A stretch of DNA of 9,557 nucleotides. Origin: Candidatus Aenigmatarchaeota archaeon. GTDB taxonomy: Archaea > Aenigmatarchaeota > Aenigmatarchaeia > QMZP01 > JAFGSV01. The translations under genes were made by a program, and so were the position numbers. The stretch lies in contig CP070804.1 of assembly GCA_020343635.1 (NCBI GenBank), positions 298,200 through 307,756 on the forward strand. Direction: 5' to 3'. The notes under the pieces are model-generated. The model was not told where the DNA came from. It worked only from the letters and a program-made list of their open reading frames with translations, and ran no database searches. The first letter of the stretch is position 1; every line of letters starts with the position of its first letter. Positions 1 through 5,972 of this stretch are shown here, one piece after another.

Positions 1-962
1 GGCAACTCGATCTCACCGACGAGGTTGCCTTCCTCGTCCTTGTAGTACTTCGTCAGAGGCTTGTACTTTCCATCCCTCGCAGCGTAAGAATGAGCCCCCG
101 CTTCGATAGCCCTGAAATCGTTCGCTGTGGCAAGCACAACAGCGTCTATGCCGTTCATTGCGCCCTTGTTGTGGGTGGTGCACCTGTACTGGTCGTTCAC
201 GGCCAGTTCGTAAGCATCGAGAATCCTTTCTATGGTAGCTTCCCCGAGAGTTTCCTTGTCCCAGACGGCTTTCGAGCGTGCGAGCCTCTTGTCAGCGAGG
301 TTGGAGATGATCCTCAGGCGCACCTTTCCTCCGGTCTCCTTCTCAAGCATGGGTGCGACGGTCTCGCACATGGTGTTCACGGCGTTCGCTCCCATGGCGT
401 CCCTGACATCGACTATGAGATGCACTACTACCATGTTTCCCCTGTTTGTCTTCAGCTCCCGGACTTCTATGTCTCTCACGCCACCGCCGAACTGAATGAG
501 CACCGAATCGCACTTGTTCGCGATGTCGAATATCTCTTCCTTCCTGAGAAGTATCTTCTGCCTGGCTTTCTTTGTGTCCTTTATGCCGACAAGCTGTATC
601 TGTCCTATCATGACCGGCTCATCAGCCTCTGCGACGAACCCCCCTCTGGGCCTCGCGAGCTTCGCGGCATAAGAAGCGGCAGCAACCACGCTGGGCTCCT
701 CCAGAGACATGGGAATCAGGTAGTCCCTTCCGTTTATCAGGAAGTTGGTGGCGATCCCGACAGGGTACTCCGTGGTGCCTATGACGTTCTCTATCATCAT
801 CTCCGCCTTTCCTATCTCGAGCGCCCCGGTCTTTCTGAGCACCTCCTCTTCCTCGTCAGTGAGGTCTGTGAATTTCCTTATGAGTCTGATCTTCTCGTCT
901 GCGCTCAGCTCATGGAATCCCGCTATGCTCGACTTCATAGGTTTACCGTTTCCGTTCACCAT
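1..962 (-). CDS. mvaA: Class II HMG-CoA reductase, partial (C-terminus outside window)
   Basis: Reduces HMG-CoA to mevalonate, the committed step towards archaeal isoprenoid lipids. Reading from ATG 962 the frame stays open for 320 codons to the window edge; class II enzymes are about 430 residues, so roughly 100 are missing, including the region of the catalytic His. Seen: ENVIGT (58-63), the NGRDYLIPM strand (77-85) followed by EEPSVVAAAS with the expected catalytic Glu (88/89), the HMG-CoA-binding segment DAMGANAVNTMCE (188-200), NKGAMNGID with Lys266 and NDFRAIEAGAH with Asp282. Lys266 and Asp282 are 16 apart, as are Lys267 and Asp283 of the Pseudomonas mevalonii enzyme. DAMGANAVNT distinguishes class II from the class I enzyme of most archaea. 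A TATA-like box lies about 29 nt upstream, so the transcript is probably leaderless. It is divergent from dph2. Confidence 0.96.
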   Translation of the reverse strand, partial: MVNGNGKPMKSSIAGFHELSADEKIRLIRKFTDLTDEEEEVLRKTGALEIGKAEMMIENVIGTTEYPVGIATNFLINGRDYLIPMSLEEPSVVAAASYAAKLARPRGGFVAEADEPVMIGQIQLVGIKDTKKARQKILLRKEEIFDIANKCDSVLIQFGGGVRDIEVRELKTNRGNMVVVHLIVDVRDAMGANAVNTMCETVAPMLEKETGGKVRLRIISNLADKRLARSKAVWDKETLGEATIERILDAYELAVNDQYRCTTHNKGAMNGIDAVVLATANDFRAIEAGAHSYAARDGKYKPLTKYYKDEEGNLVGEIEL

Positions 963-987
963 AATCTTACTCTTTGCCGACTGGTGG

Positions 988-996
988 TTTTTAAAT
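988..996 (-). promoter_or_regulatory. TATA-like box for HMG-CoA reductase gene
   Basis: Reads ATTTAAAAA on the minus strand, centred about 29 nt before ATG 962. This fits an archaeal TATA box with transcription starting at or next to the start codon; no Shine-Dalgarno site is seen. Confidence 0.6.
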
Positions 997-1033
997 GTAT
1001 ATGCAAAAAAACGTCTATCATCGAAAAACTGCA

Positions 1034-1042
1034 ATTTTTAAA
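1034..1042 (+). promoter_or_regulatory. TATA-like box for dph2
   Basis: ATTTTTAAA centred about 27 nt before ATG 1065, preceded by the A-rich, BRE-like CGAAAAACTGC. The spacing implies a leaderless transcript. It shares a 102-nt divergent intergenic region with the HMG-CoA reductase promoter. Confidence 0.6.
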
Positions 1043-1064
1043 GGAATCATATCAATAGAAGTGC

Positions 1065-1991
1065 ATGATAAGCGCAAAGGCACTTGAAAAACTGAGGTCC
1101 CTCAAAGTGAAAAAGGTGTACCTACAGATACCGGAGGGGCTCAAGACGAGGGCCCTTTCGATAGCCGCTTCCTTGGAAGAGAAAGGATTCACGGTCGTCC
1201 TGGGACTTGAACCGTGCTTCGGTGCCTGCGACCTGCGTGACAGGGAGGCAAAGCAGCTTGGGTGCGATGCCCTGCTGCACATAGGACACAGCGACTTCGG
1301 GTTAGGCACCTCCGTGCCCGTGGTCTATGATGAATGGTTTTCGGATTTTGACCCTGTACGTGTTCTAAAGAAAAACCTCAAGAAGCTCGACAAGTACGAC
1401 TTTATTGGACTGGCCTCATCTGTACAGTATGCAGATGCGCTCAAAAAGGCCAGGGATTTCCTTGAATCCAAAAACAAGCATGTTCTGGCAGGAAAGCAAG
1501 GAAGGCTTCTCCTTGGCCAAGTCCTTGGCTGTGATTACTCCAATGTAGCCCTTATAGAGGACAGGGCTGACTGCTTCATATTCATAGGTTCAGGCAGCTT
1601 CCACTATTCAGGCCTGGCCGCAAGGACTGCCAAGCCCACATTCTTCATAGACGCTGAAACAGACAGCTTCACACTGGTGCACGAGAACAGGGACACGCTT
1701 GAGATCAAAAGGCGCCTGAGAACGGAGAAGGCCAAAGACATGCGAACGTTCGGGATTTTCGTGTCTACCAAGCCGGGCCAGTCGGGAATGGAGGTGGCAG
1801 GGGGCATCAGGAAGGCCCTTGAGAAGAAGAACAAGCAAGCGTTCATAATTTCCGCGGACATGCTGACAAAGGAGAAGATCATGGGAATGGGGATAGAAGT
1901 CCTGGTGAACACGGCCTGCCCGAGGATATACGAAGATCAGGGCATGCTCGGAGCACTGGTACTGAATCCAGAGGATGTCAAGGACATCTAA
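1065..1991 (+). CDS. dph2: Diphthamide biosynthesis protein Dph2 (radical SAM-like 3-amino-3-carboxypropyl transferase)
   Basis: Catalyses the first step of diphthamide synthesis on the conserved His of elongation factor aEF2, transferring the 3-amino-3-carboxypropyl group from S-adenosylmethionine with a [4Fe-4S] cluster. In archaea a Dph2 homodimer does this. The three cluster cysteines are visible in the family's three domain positions: Cys51 in EPCFGACD, Cys156 in GQVLGCDYSN and Cys285 in NTACPR, close to Cys59/163/287 of the Pyrococcus horikoshii enzyme. IPEGLK (22-27) and HIGHS (72-76) are also typical. At 308 residues it is somewhat short: only 23 residues follow Cys285. ATG 1065 is chosen because the TATA-like box sits 27 nt before it. 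Its last 4 nt overlap the end of the convergent DUF3467-like gene. Confidence 0.95.
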   Translation: MISAKALEKLRSLKVKKVYLQIPEGLKTRALSIAASLEEKGFTVVLGLEPCFGACDLRDREAKQLGCDALLHIGHSDFGLGTSVPVVYDEWFSDFDPVRVLKKNLKKLDKYDFIGLASSVQYADALKKARDFLESKNKHVLAGKQGRLLLGQVLGCDYSNVALIEDRADCFIFIGSGSFHYSGLAARTAKPTFFIDAETDSFTLVHENRDTLEIKRRLRTEKAKDMRTFGIFVSTKPGQSGMEVAGGIRKALEKKNKQAFIISADMLTKEKIMGMGIEVLVNTACPRIYEDQGMLGALVLNPEDVKDI

Positions 1992-2332
1992 CCTATGTAG
2001 GAAGTGCTGGATTCTTTCTTCCCGCTTTTAGCTTTCTTCCCAAGCCGGCGGACGTGCTCGTTCATCCACTTGGCAACAGACATGAACTGGTTGGGAGACA
2101 TGTGGACTTCCACCTGCATCTCCCTCTCGACTTTGCTCAGCTCCATTACAGTCTTCCCCTTCTTCACGCTGGGCTTCAGCCTGTCCAGGAAGAATATCAG
2201 CCTTCCGTCGTTGGGATCGAGTCCACCAAAGACGCCGCTCGCATAGACCGGCCTGAAGCCGGAACCCTCGGTAACCTCTATCTTGGGGACCTTTCCTTTC
2301 CTTTTCGCTGCACTTTTAGTCTTTCTTTTCAT
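1988..2332 (-). CDS. Small basic DUF3467-like protein
   Basis: A 114-residue cytoplasmic protein with Lys/Arg-rich ends (1-18 and 95-106) around a compact core. The core runs from PVYASGVFGGLDPNDGRLIF (28-47) to EMQVEVHMSPNQFMSVAKWM (71-90). This pattern, an early Tyr-Ala strand, a second strand and then V-x-MSP-x-x helix, is what I associate with DUF3467, whose biochemical role is unknown. The basic tails suggest nucleic acid or ribosome contact, which is inference only. The start lies inside the upstream membrane protein gene (17-nt overlap), with a purine-rich AAAGGA in the Shine-Dalgarno region, so the two genes are translationally coupled. Its stop overlaps the stop of dph2 on the other strand by 4 nt. 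Confidence 0.7.
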   Translation of the reverse strand: MKRKTKSAAKRKGKVPKIEVTEGSGFRPVYASGVFGGLDPNDGRLIFFLDRLKPSVKKGKTVMELSKVEREMQVEVHMSPNQFMSVAKWMNEHVRRLGKKAKSGKKESSTSYIG

Positions 2333-2696
2333 CTTTATCCTTTCCTTTTTCCATTATTATTACTTTCTCCACTTTCTTGGCCTTGTCCTTTCTGAACGGC
2401 CTGAGCAGGAAGTCTGCAATCTGGCCTATACCGACAAGTATGTGGTATACGAAGAATATCTCCACCCCGGTCATGGCAAACCATATTATGCTCTCGAATG
2501 TTATCGGTATCGACATGCCAAGGAACATATTTGCGAAAACAGGAAATAATCCTGCGAGCACAGCTACTATGAGCGCCCTTATAAGGAGCTTGACGACCTT
2601 GTAAGCGATAATCATAAAGAGGAAGAAAAGTCCAAAAAATATTATCAGGTTCGGTTCCTGTATAAGCCCGCCCAAGATTCCCTCCAGTCCAAACAT
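2316..2696 (-). CDS. Conserved-type small membrane protein, three predicted TM segments
   Basis: A 126-residue protein of unrecognised family. Hydrophobic segments at about 17-35, 38-60 and 68-92 predict three membrane helices; a short amphipathic N-terminus precedes them. The tail (100-126) is highly charged, with many Lys, Asp and Glu, and by the positive-inside rule probably lies in the cytoplasm. The first helices contain one Lys and one Arg (Lys36, Arg40) near a helix boundary. It is first in a minus-strand operon with the DUF3467-like gene, which starts inside it. A TATA-like box 24 nt upstream suggests a leaderless start at ATG 2696. No enzymatic motif is visible; it could be a scaffold or small transporter subunit, but nothing in the sequence decides. 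Confidence 0.8.
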   Translation of the reverse strand: MFGLEGILGGLIQEPNLIIFFGLFFLFMIIAYKVVKLLIRALIVAVLAGLFPVFANMFLGMSIPITFESIIWFAMTGVEIFFVYHILVGIGQIADFLLRPFRKDKAKKVEKVIIMEKGKDKDEKKD

Positions 2697-2703
2697 ATTT
2701 TAT
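2695..2703 (+). promoter_or_regulatory. Possible TATA-like box for DUF357-like gene
   Basis: ATATTTTAT centred about 36 nt before ATG 2736, predicting transcription near 2726 and a leader of about 10 nt. It overlaps the start codon of the divergent membrane protein gene. Weak call, based on position and composition only. Confidence 0.35.
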
Positions 2704-2713
2704 CTTTGTCTCT

Positions 2714-2725
2714 CAAATTTAAAAG
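2714..2725 (-). promoter_or_regulatory. TATA-like box for membrane protein operon
   Basis: Minus strand reads CTTTTAAATTTG, centred about 24 nt before ATG 2696, consistent with a leaderless start of the two-gene minus operon. Confidence 0.5.
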
Positions 2726-2735
2726 ATGTGAAAGG

Positions 2736-3008
2736 ATGAAAACAGAGGATACACTTCGTAACGAGATAGAAAAATGGACAAAGAAGATAGGAGAAGAACT
2801 GGAAAACATAGAGGTTTACGGGGCCAAAGGCAGGGAATTCCTCGCCAACATAAAGGCTTATGTGAGCGATTCAGCACACTTTCTGGAGAAAAATGATCTC
2901 GTGAGGTCATTCGAGGCCATCGTATGGGCCTGGGCATGGCTTGAGATAGGAAAGCAACTCGAATTCATGGCACAGGAGTTCGTTGACATAAAGAGGTTAA
3001 GGAAGTAA
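2736..3008 (+). CDS. DUF357-like helical protein
   Basis: A 90-residue, all-helical, charged cytoplasmic protein. The core from REFLANIKAYVSDSAHFLEK (33-52) to VRSFEAIVWAWAWLEIGKQL (56-75) matches the DUF357 pattern: a helix ending in a Tyr- or Phe-rich turn of the form 'A-x-x-F-x-x-x-x-D', then a second helix with an Ala-Trp-rich face. DUF357 is a short, mainly archaeal family of unknown function. ATG 2736 is preferred over the in-frame TTG 2706, because that TTG lies upstream of the expected transcription start and its added residues do not resemble the family. The gene runs convergent to the glycoside hydrolase-like gene with 1 nt between stop codons. Confidence 0.75.
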   Translation: MKTEDTLRNEIEKWTKKIGEELENIEVYGAKGREFLANIKAYVSDSAHFLEKNDLVRSFEAIVWAWAWLEIGKQLEFMAQEFVDIKRLRK

Positions 3009-3009
3009 T

Positions 3010-4044
3010 TTATACGATTGGCAGTTCTTTTAAATCAAGCCAGAGGTAGTAAATCTCCTTCTTGGTTCCGTCTGAATTCTTCAAGGCAATTGTGCCTGTC
3101 TTCGGATCAGTAACACTGCCAACAATGCCCGTCAGTTCTGCGTCATGCAAAAACAGCCAATTAACCATTTCGATGTTCATATCTTTGGTAAGCTCAACGA
3201 ATCGCAACAAAAATTCTGCTTGCATTTTTTCGTTATCAGAAGGCCACCCAATCTCTGTGAAAGCAATCGGCCTGTTCGTGTATTTCGTAATTCTGCTGTA
3301 ATAGTCTGCCGGTATGTCATCCGGGGAATCATAATGCTTCCATGGATAAGTTGTTAATCCTATTATATCGACCTTATCGTTGAATTTTTCGAACAAAAAC
3401 CATTGATTGTTGTCAATCAGATGGGTGAATGAAAGAACGACCATTACCTTTGTATCGGGCGATTCCATCTTTATGGCAGCATATGCCTCTTCCAATAAGG
3501 TTAGATATGGTTCAAGGTCATCCGGATTGAGATAAAAGTAATCGTTAACCTCGTTTCCCAGGGAAAAATACTCGGGTTTAACATCTCTGGCTAATTCTCG
3601 TGCTTCCTGAATCCAAAGGCTTCTGAACCCCTGATCTGATATATCGGCCTTTACACCAGTCGGTGAATCAATGACGTATTTGAGCCCCGCTCCTTCGACT
3701 TCTTTGATTGTCGCAAAGTTAAGCGTCAGAACTGGTTTAAGTCCATATACCCTAACCGCAGTAACCACCCTGCTTTTCTTCAACTGTTCATTCTGTCCTA
3801 TATTCTTGCCAGTCCATATCATCGTAACTTCAGCAATGTCACCTGTTTCTTTGTAGGCGTCAGTCAGATCATCAAATGTGGATTCTGGCACACTTTTGGG
3901 AGTAGGGACAACGCCCAAAAAGTAACTCCTAGAACTTATTGTAAGGTTATAATCACTGTGCCGGGTCTTTTCAATATCCGAATCCTTGTTGACACACCCA
4001 CTGATAAGAATTAAAAGAAGCAAAACCAAAACAAATTTTCTCAT
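3010..4044 (-). CDS. Secreted lipoprotein, clan GH-A-like glycoside hydrolase (TIM barrel)
   Basis: A 344-residue exported protein. The N-terminus has Arg2-Lys3, a leucine-rich hydrophobic stretch and lipobox LISGC (13-17), so Cys17 is the likely lipidated residue and the enzyme faces outward. The mature part looks like a (beta/alpha)8 barrel of retaining glycosidases: strand-4 motif YFSLGNEVN (159-167) gives acid/base Glu165, and strand-7 AFTEIGWPS (261-269) gives nucleophile Glu264; the EIGWPS form resembles GH17/GH53-type enzymes. DIIGLTTYPW (226-235) and VNWLFLHD (294-301) fit strands 6 and 8. Substrate cannot be told; a polysaccharide or glycan is likely. Isoleucine codons are mostly ATT/ATC (8 ATA of 24 by hand count), unlike PCNA (20 of 26), which hints at transfer. 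Stop is 1 nt from the convergent DUF357-like stop. Confidence 0.87.
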   Translation of the reverse strand: MRKFVLVLLLLILISGCVNKDSDIEKTRHSDYNLTISSRSYFLGVVPTPKSVPESTFDDLTDAYKETGDIAEVTMIWTGKNIGQNEQLKKSRVVTAVRVYGLKPVLTLNFATIKEVEGAGLKYVIDSPTGVKADISDQGFRSLWIQEARELARDVKPEYFSLGNEVNDYFYLNPDDLEPYLTLLEEAYAAIKMESPDTKVMVVLSFTHLIDNNQWFLFEKFNDKVDIIGLTTYPWKHYDSPDDIPADYYSRITKYTNRPIAFTEIGWPSDNEKMQAEFLLRFVELTKDMNIEMVNWLFLHDAELTGIVGSVTDPKTGTIALKNSDGTKKEIYYLWLDLKELPIV

Positions 4045-4063
4045 AAATATATATTTTTTGATG

Positions 4064-4073
4064 CTTATTTATC
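4064..4073 (-). promoter_or_regulatory. TATA-like box for glycoside hydrolase gene
   Basis: Minus strand reads GATAAATAAG, centred about 25 nt before ATG 4044. A second very A/T-rich tract (4046-4057) directly abuts the start codon and is too close to be the TATA box of a leaderless transcript. Confidence 0.4.
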
Positions 4074-4101
4074 ATTTCCTGATTGTCCCTACTCTCTAAC
4101 C

Positions 4102-4112
4102 AATTTTTAATT
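4102..4112 (+). promoter_or_regulatory. TATA-like box for 4-TM protein gene
   Basis: AATTTTTAATT centred 26 nt before ATG 4133, with no Shine-Dalgarno site; implies a leaderless mRNA. Confidence 0.55.
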
Positions 4113-4132
4113 CTTTCCCCCAAAAGACAATT

Positions 4133-4471
4133 ATGCCATGGATAGGAAAGTCTGTAAGCGAAAACGACGCCGTTTACGGTTTTCTTTCAGGCATACTCAT
4201 ACTTGGAGCGCTTTTCGTCTGGCTGTTCACTGAAGTGGTATGGGTAATCCCTGTCTCACTCTTTGCAATGGGAATACTGATAATTTTCGATACAGCTTTC
4301 CCTTACGGAAAGCAGTTATTTGCAATAAGCTGGATGGGGGGACTCATCGCAGGTTCTTTTGCGCTGCTGTTCGCCAACGCCTTTGGTTTCCTCTACTGGA
4401 TTCTGGCAGCGGCAGCTCTCGCTTTCGTCCTGATAATCGCTGAAAAGCTATTCAGACGGATGAGCAAATAG
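4133..4471 (+). CDS. Small integral membrane protein, four predicted TM helices
   Basis: A 112-residue protein of unrecognised family. After a short polar N-terminus (1-13) come hydrophobic segments at about 15-33, 36-53, 62-80 and 84-103, then a basic tail KLFRRMSK that should be cytoplasmic. Gly and Ala are frequent in the last two helices, suggesting tight packing. No catalytic or transport motif is visible. It precedes the OB-fold/PCNA pair in the same direction, but a separate TATA-like box between them (4477-4488) argues against a shared promoter; read-through is possible because no terminator is seen. ATG 4133 is supported by its TATA-like box at -26. Confidence 0.8.
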   Translation: MPWIGKSVSENDAVYGFLSGILILGALFVWLFTEVVWVIPVSLFAMGILIIFDTAFPYGKQLFAISWMGGLIAGSFALLFANAFGFLYWILAAAALAFVLIIAEKLFRRMSK

Positions 4472-4476
4472 CCAAA

Positions 4477-4488
4477 GCTTTTAAAACT
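4477..4488 (+). promoter_or_regulatory. TATA-like box for OB-fold/PCNA operon
   Basis: GCTTTTAAAACT centred about 25 nt before ATG 4507. This spacing is the reason to choose ATG 4507 over the in-frame TTG 4501 as the start of the OB-fold gene. Confidence 0.6.
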
Positions 4489-4506
4489 TCGATTCGTTAT
4501 TTGTTT

Positions 4507-4833
4507 ATGTCAACACCCCAGCGAATGCCGGCCAGAGAAAGAAGCGTATCCAGCATAAAACCCGAGGACACCAGGGTCAGCCTGGTAGGCACGGTCGTGG
4601 GCGCAACCGGAGACACAGTAGCCATTGATGACGGCACAGGAAATGTGAACGTCACGTTCGAGGAGCCCCCCACGCTGAAGACAGGCCAGCTGGTGAGGGT
4701 TTTCGGAAAAACGATACCTATAGAAGGGGGAGTCGAGATACAGGGCGAGGCATGCCAGGACTTTTCCGTCGCTGACGTGGAGTTGTACAAGAAGGTCAGC
4801 GGGCTCTGGGAGAGTTCGCTTAAACAGTTATGA
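4507..4833 (+). CDS. Single OB-fold nucleic-acid-binding protein (RPA-like)
   Basis: A 108-residue protein with one OB-fold. The barrel spans about 23-90: RVSLVGTVVGATGDTVAIDD (23-42), a strand ending FEEP (51-54), the TGQLVRVFGK strand (59-68) and EIQGEAC (77-83). The 'V-x-G-x-V ... D-D-G-T-G ... V-x-V-x-G' pattern is that of RPA/Stn1-type and tRNA-anticodon-type OB domains; a short C-terminal helix follows with ELYKKV. It lies 18 nt upstream of PCNA in one operon, so a role in DNA replication or repair, for example binding single-stranded DNA at the fork, is likely. That role is inferred from neighbours. It is too short to be a full RPA large subunit and has no zinc finger. Confidence 0.87.
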   Translation: MSTPQRMPARERSVSSIKPEDTRVSLVGTVVGATGDTVAIDDGTGNVNVTFEEPPTLKTGQLVRVFGKTIPIEGGVEIQGEACQDFSVADVELYKKVSGLWESSLKQL

Positions 4834-4839
4834 TGAAAA

Positions 4840-4847
4840 GGGAGGTG
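4840..4847 (+). promoter_or_regulatory. Shine-Dalgarno site of pcn
   Basis: GGGAGGTG ending 4 nt before ATG 4852. A strong site on an operon-internal gene, in contrast to the leaderless first genes; it fixes the PCNA start. Confidence 0.8.
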
Positions 4848-4851
4848 TGAT

Positions 4852-5598
4852 ATGTTCAGAATGGTGATGAACAATGGTGATCTGCTCAAGAAGAGCATCC
4901 CTATAATTTCTGAAATAATAGACGAGGGAATCTTCAAGATAACACAGAACGGGCTTTCGCTTCTCTGCCCGGACAGGACCATGGTCGCGGTGGTCGACCT
5001 TAATATACCCAGTTCAGCGTTTGACGAGTTCTCGGTCGAAGGTATCCAGGAGATAGGCCTGAACATGTCATCGCTTGTTGATGTCATAAAGAGGATAAAG
5101 AGCAGCGACAAGGTAATAATCCAGTCCGGAAAGGAAAACAGGGTCTTAATAAGCCTCGAGGGAAACGGGAAAAGAAGGTTCAGGCTTGCGTTGCTGGACA
5201 TAAAGACCGAAAAGCCCCCCATAGACCAGCTGAAGTTTCAGGGAAACATAGAGTTAAAATCCGAGCTGCTTGAGGACGCAATAGCAGACGCTGAGATAAT
5301 AGCCGATTCCCTTGTCATGCAGGCTTCGCCAGAGATGTTCAGGATATCCACGAGAGGGGACACATCATCAGCCGAACTGGAACTGAAGAAGGGGGAGGAA
5401 GGACTCCTCGCCATGACTGCCACAGGTGCCTTGAGGGCGCGTTACCCCCTCGAATACCTCAAGAAGATGATAAAGGCGGCAAAACTTGCTGAAAAGACAA
5501 CACTCGAATTCGGATCGGATTATCCGATGCGCCTGAGCTTCATTGACACCGACAAGATAAGCCTCAAGTTCATACTGGCTCCGAGGGTCGAGGATTAA
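4852..5598 (+). CDS. pcn: PCNA, DNA polymerase sliding clamp
   Basis: Homotrimeric ring that encircles DNA and tethers DNA polymerases, FEN1, ligase and other partners through their PIP boxes. At 248 residues it has the normal archaeal length. Visible: N-terminal domain with ISEIIDEGIFKI (19-30), DLNIPSSAFDEF (49-60), the LDIKTEKPP part of the interdomain connecting loop (115-123), the C-terminal domain with YPLEYLKKMIKAAK (198-211), the DYPMRLSF strand (223-230) and the closing LAPRVED (242-248), equivalent to the PCNA C-terminal tail used in partner binding. Second gene of an operon behind an OB-fold protein. It has a strong Shine-Dalgarno site. The convergent minus gene ends 6 nt past its stop. 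Confidence 0.98.
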   Translation: MFRMVMNNGDLLKKSIPIISEIIDEGIFKITQNGLSLLCPDRTMVAVVDLNIPSSAFDEFSVEGIQEIGLNMSSLVDVIKRIKSSDKVIIQSGKENRVLISLEGNGKRRFRLALLDIKTEKPPIDQLKFQGNIELKSELLEDAIADAEIIADSLVMQASPEMFRISTRGDTSSAELELKKGEEGLLAMTATGALRARYPLEYLKKMIKAAKLAEKTTLEFGSDYPMRLSFIDTDKISLKFILAPRVED

Positions 5599-5604
5599 AG
5601 AATA

Positions 5605-5880
5605 CTACTCTGCCGGCGTTTCTACTTGCTGTAGACACTCCGTCGCCAACAGGTTAAGGGTAAAGTTGTCCGCAGTAACAGGTACAGGCTGGCACGTGCT
5701 TGCCTGCTGCAGAAGCTGTAAAACAGCCTGCTCGTAGCCTACCTGGAAACCCTGAGCGAATGCAGTGTTCTCATCAGCTGCCTTCATTTTCTGGAAGAAA
5801 TCCATGACTATATAGCTCACAGTTATTACAAGCGATATCGCCATTACCAATATAATCAGCCTCTGCCTGTTAACCGCCAT
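5605..5880 (-). CDS. Small single-TM protein with extracytoplasmic Cys pair
   Basis: A 91-residue protein with N-terminal basic residues (Arg5, Arg7), one membrane helix at about 8-26 and an outward-facing remainder. The soluble part has a helix with AFAQGFQVGYEQAV (40-53), then STCQPVPVT (61-69) and LATECLQ (78-84). Cys63 and Cys82 could form a disulfide. I have the impression of similar small 'TCQPVP ... ECLQ' proteins in other uncultured archaea, but no function is known to me. The start is ATG 5880, not the in-frame ATG 5958: a Shine-Dalgarno GGAGG precedes ATG 5880, and the extension would lie over the promoter. Unlike most first genes here, it has a leader. It is divergent from the large surface protein. 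Confidence 0.78.
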   Translation of the reverse strand: MAVNRQRLIILVMAISLVITVSYIVMDFFQKMKAADENTAFAQGFQVGYEQAVLQLLQQASTCQPVPVTADNFTLNLLATECLQQVETPAE

Positions 5881-5886
5881 TTTGTG

Positions 5887-5891
5887 CCTCC
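5887..5891 (-). promoter_or_regulatory. Shine-Dalgarno site of small TM protein
   Basis: GGAGG on the minus strand, 6 nt before ATG 5880. It decides this start over ATG 5958. Confidence 0.7.
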
Positions 5892-5920
5892 AGTTGCAGG
5901 ATAATTTACCTTTGTTAATC

Positions 5921-5933
5921 ATATATATAAAAG
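5921..5933 (-). promoter_or_regulatory. TATA-like box for small TM protein
   Basis: Minus strand reads CTTTTATATATAT. The expected transcription start near 5901 leaves a leader of about 20 nt that contains the Shine-Dalgarno site. Confidence 0.5.
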
Positions 5934-5937
5934 ATAC

Positions 5938-5947
5938 ATTAAATAGG
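5938..5947 (+). promoter_or_regulatory. TATA-like box for surface protein gene
   Basis: ATTAAATAGG centred about 30 nt before ATG 5973; the plus and minus TATA elements are nearly adjacent in this 92-nt divergent region. Confidence 0.45.
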
Positions 5948-5972
5948 CCAGCTAGCACAATAATAAAACAGT

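Noticed and set aside
90..1058. A 322-codon open frame on the plus strand
   Set aside because: It is antisense to the HMG-CoA reductase reading frame, which carries all the family motifs; the translation of the plus frame resembles no protein and has no promoter that fits.
963..1064. Possible small RNA or riboswitch in the divergent region
   Set aside because: Only two TATA-like boxes and A/T-rich sequence are seen; with leaderless transcripts there is no room for a leader element.
4045..4132. Possible tRNA or other RNA gene in the gap between the lipoprotein and 4-TM genes
   Set aside because: No cloverleaf or GTTCGA-like T-loop is visible; the gap holds divergent promoters only.
4497..5222. 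A 241-codon open frame on the minus strand over the OB-fold and PCNA genes
   Set aside because: Serine- and leucine-rich antisense shadow; both plus-strand genes are well supported by motifs, a promoter and a ribosome site.
5881..5958. In-frame N-terminal extension of the 91-residue protein to ATG 5958
   Set aside because: The Shine-Dalgarno site at 5887-5891 and the TATA-like box at 5921-5933 both lie within the extension, and the added residues do not look like part of the protein.
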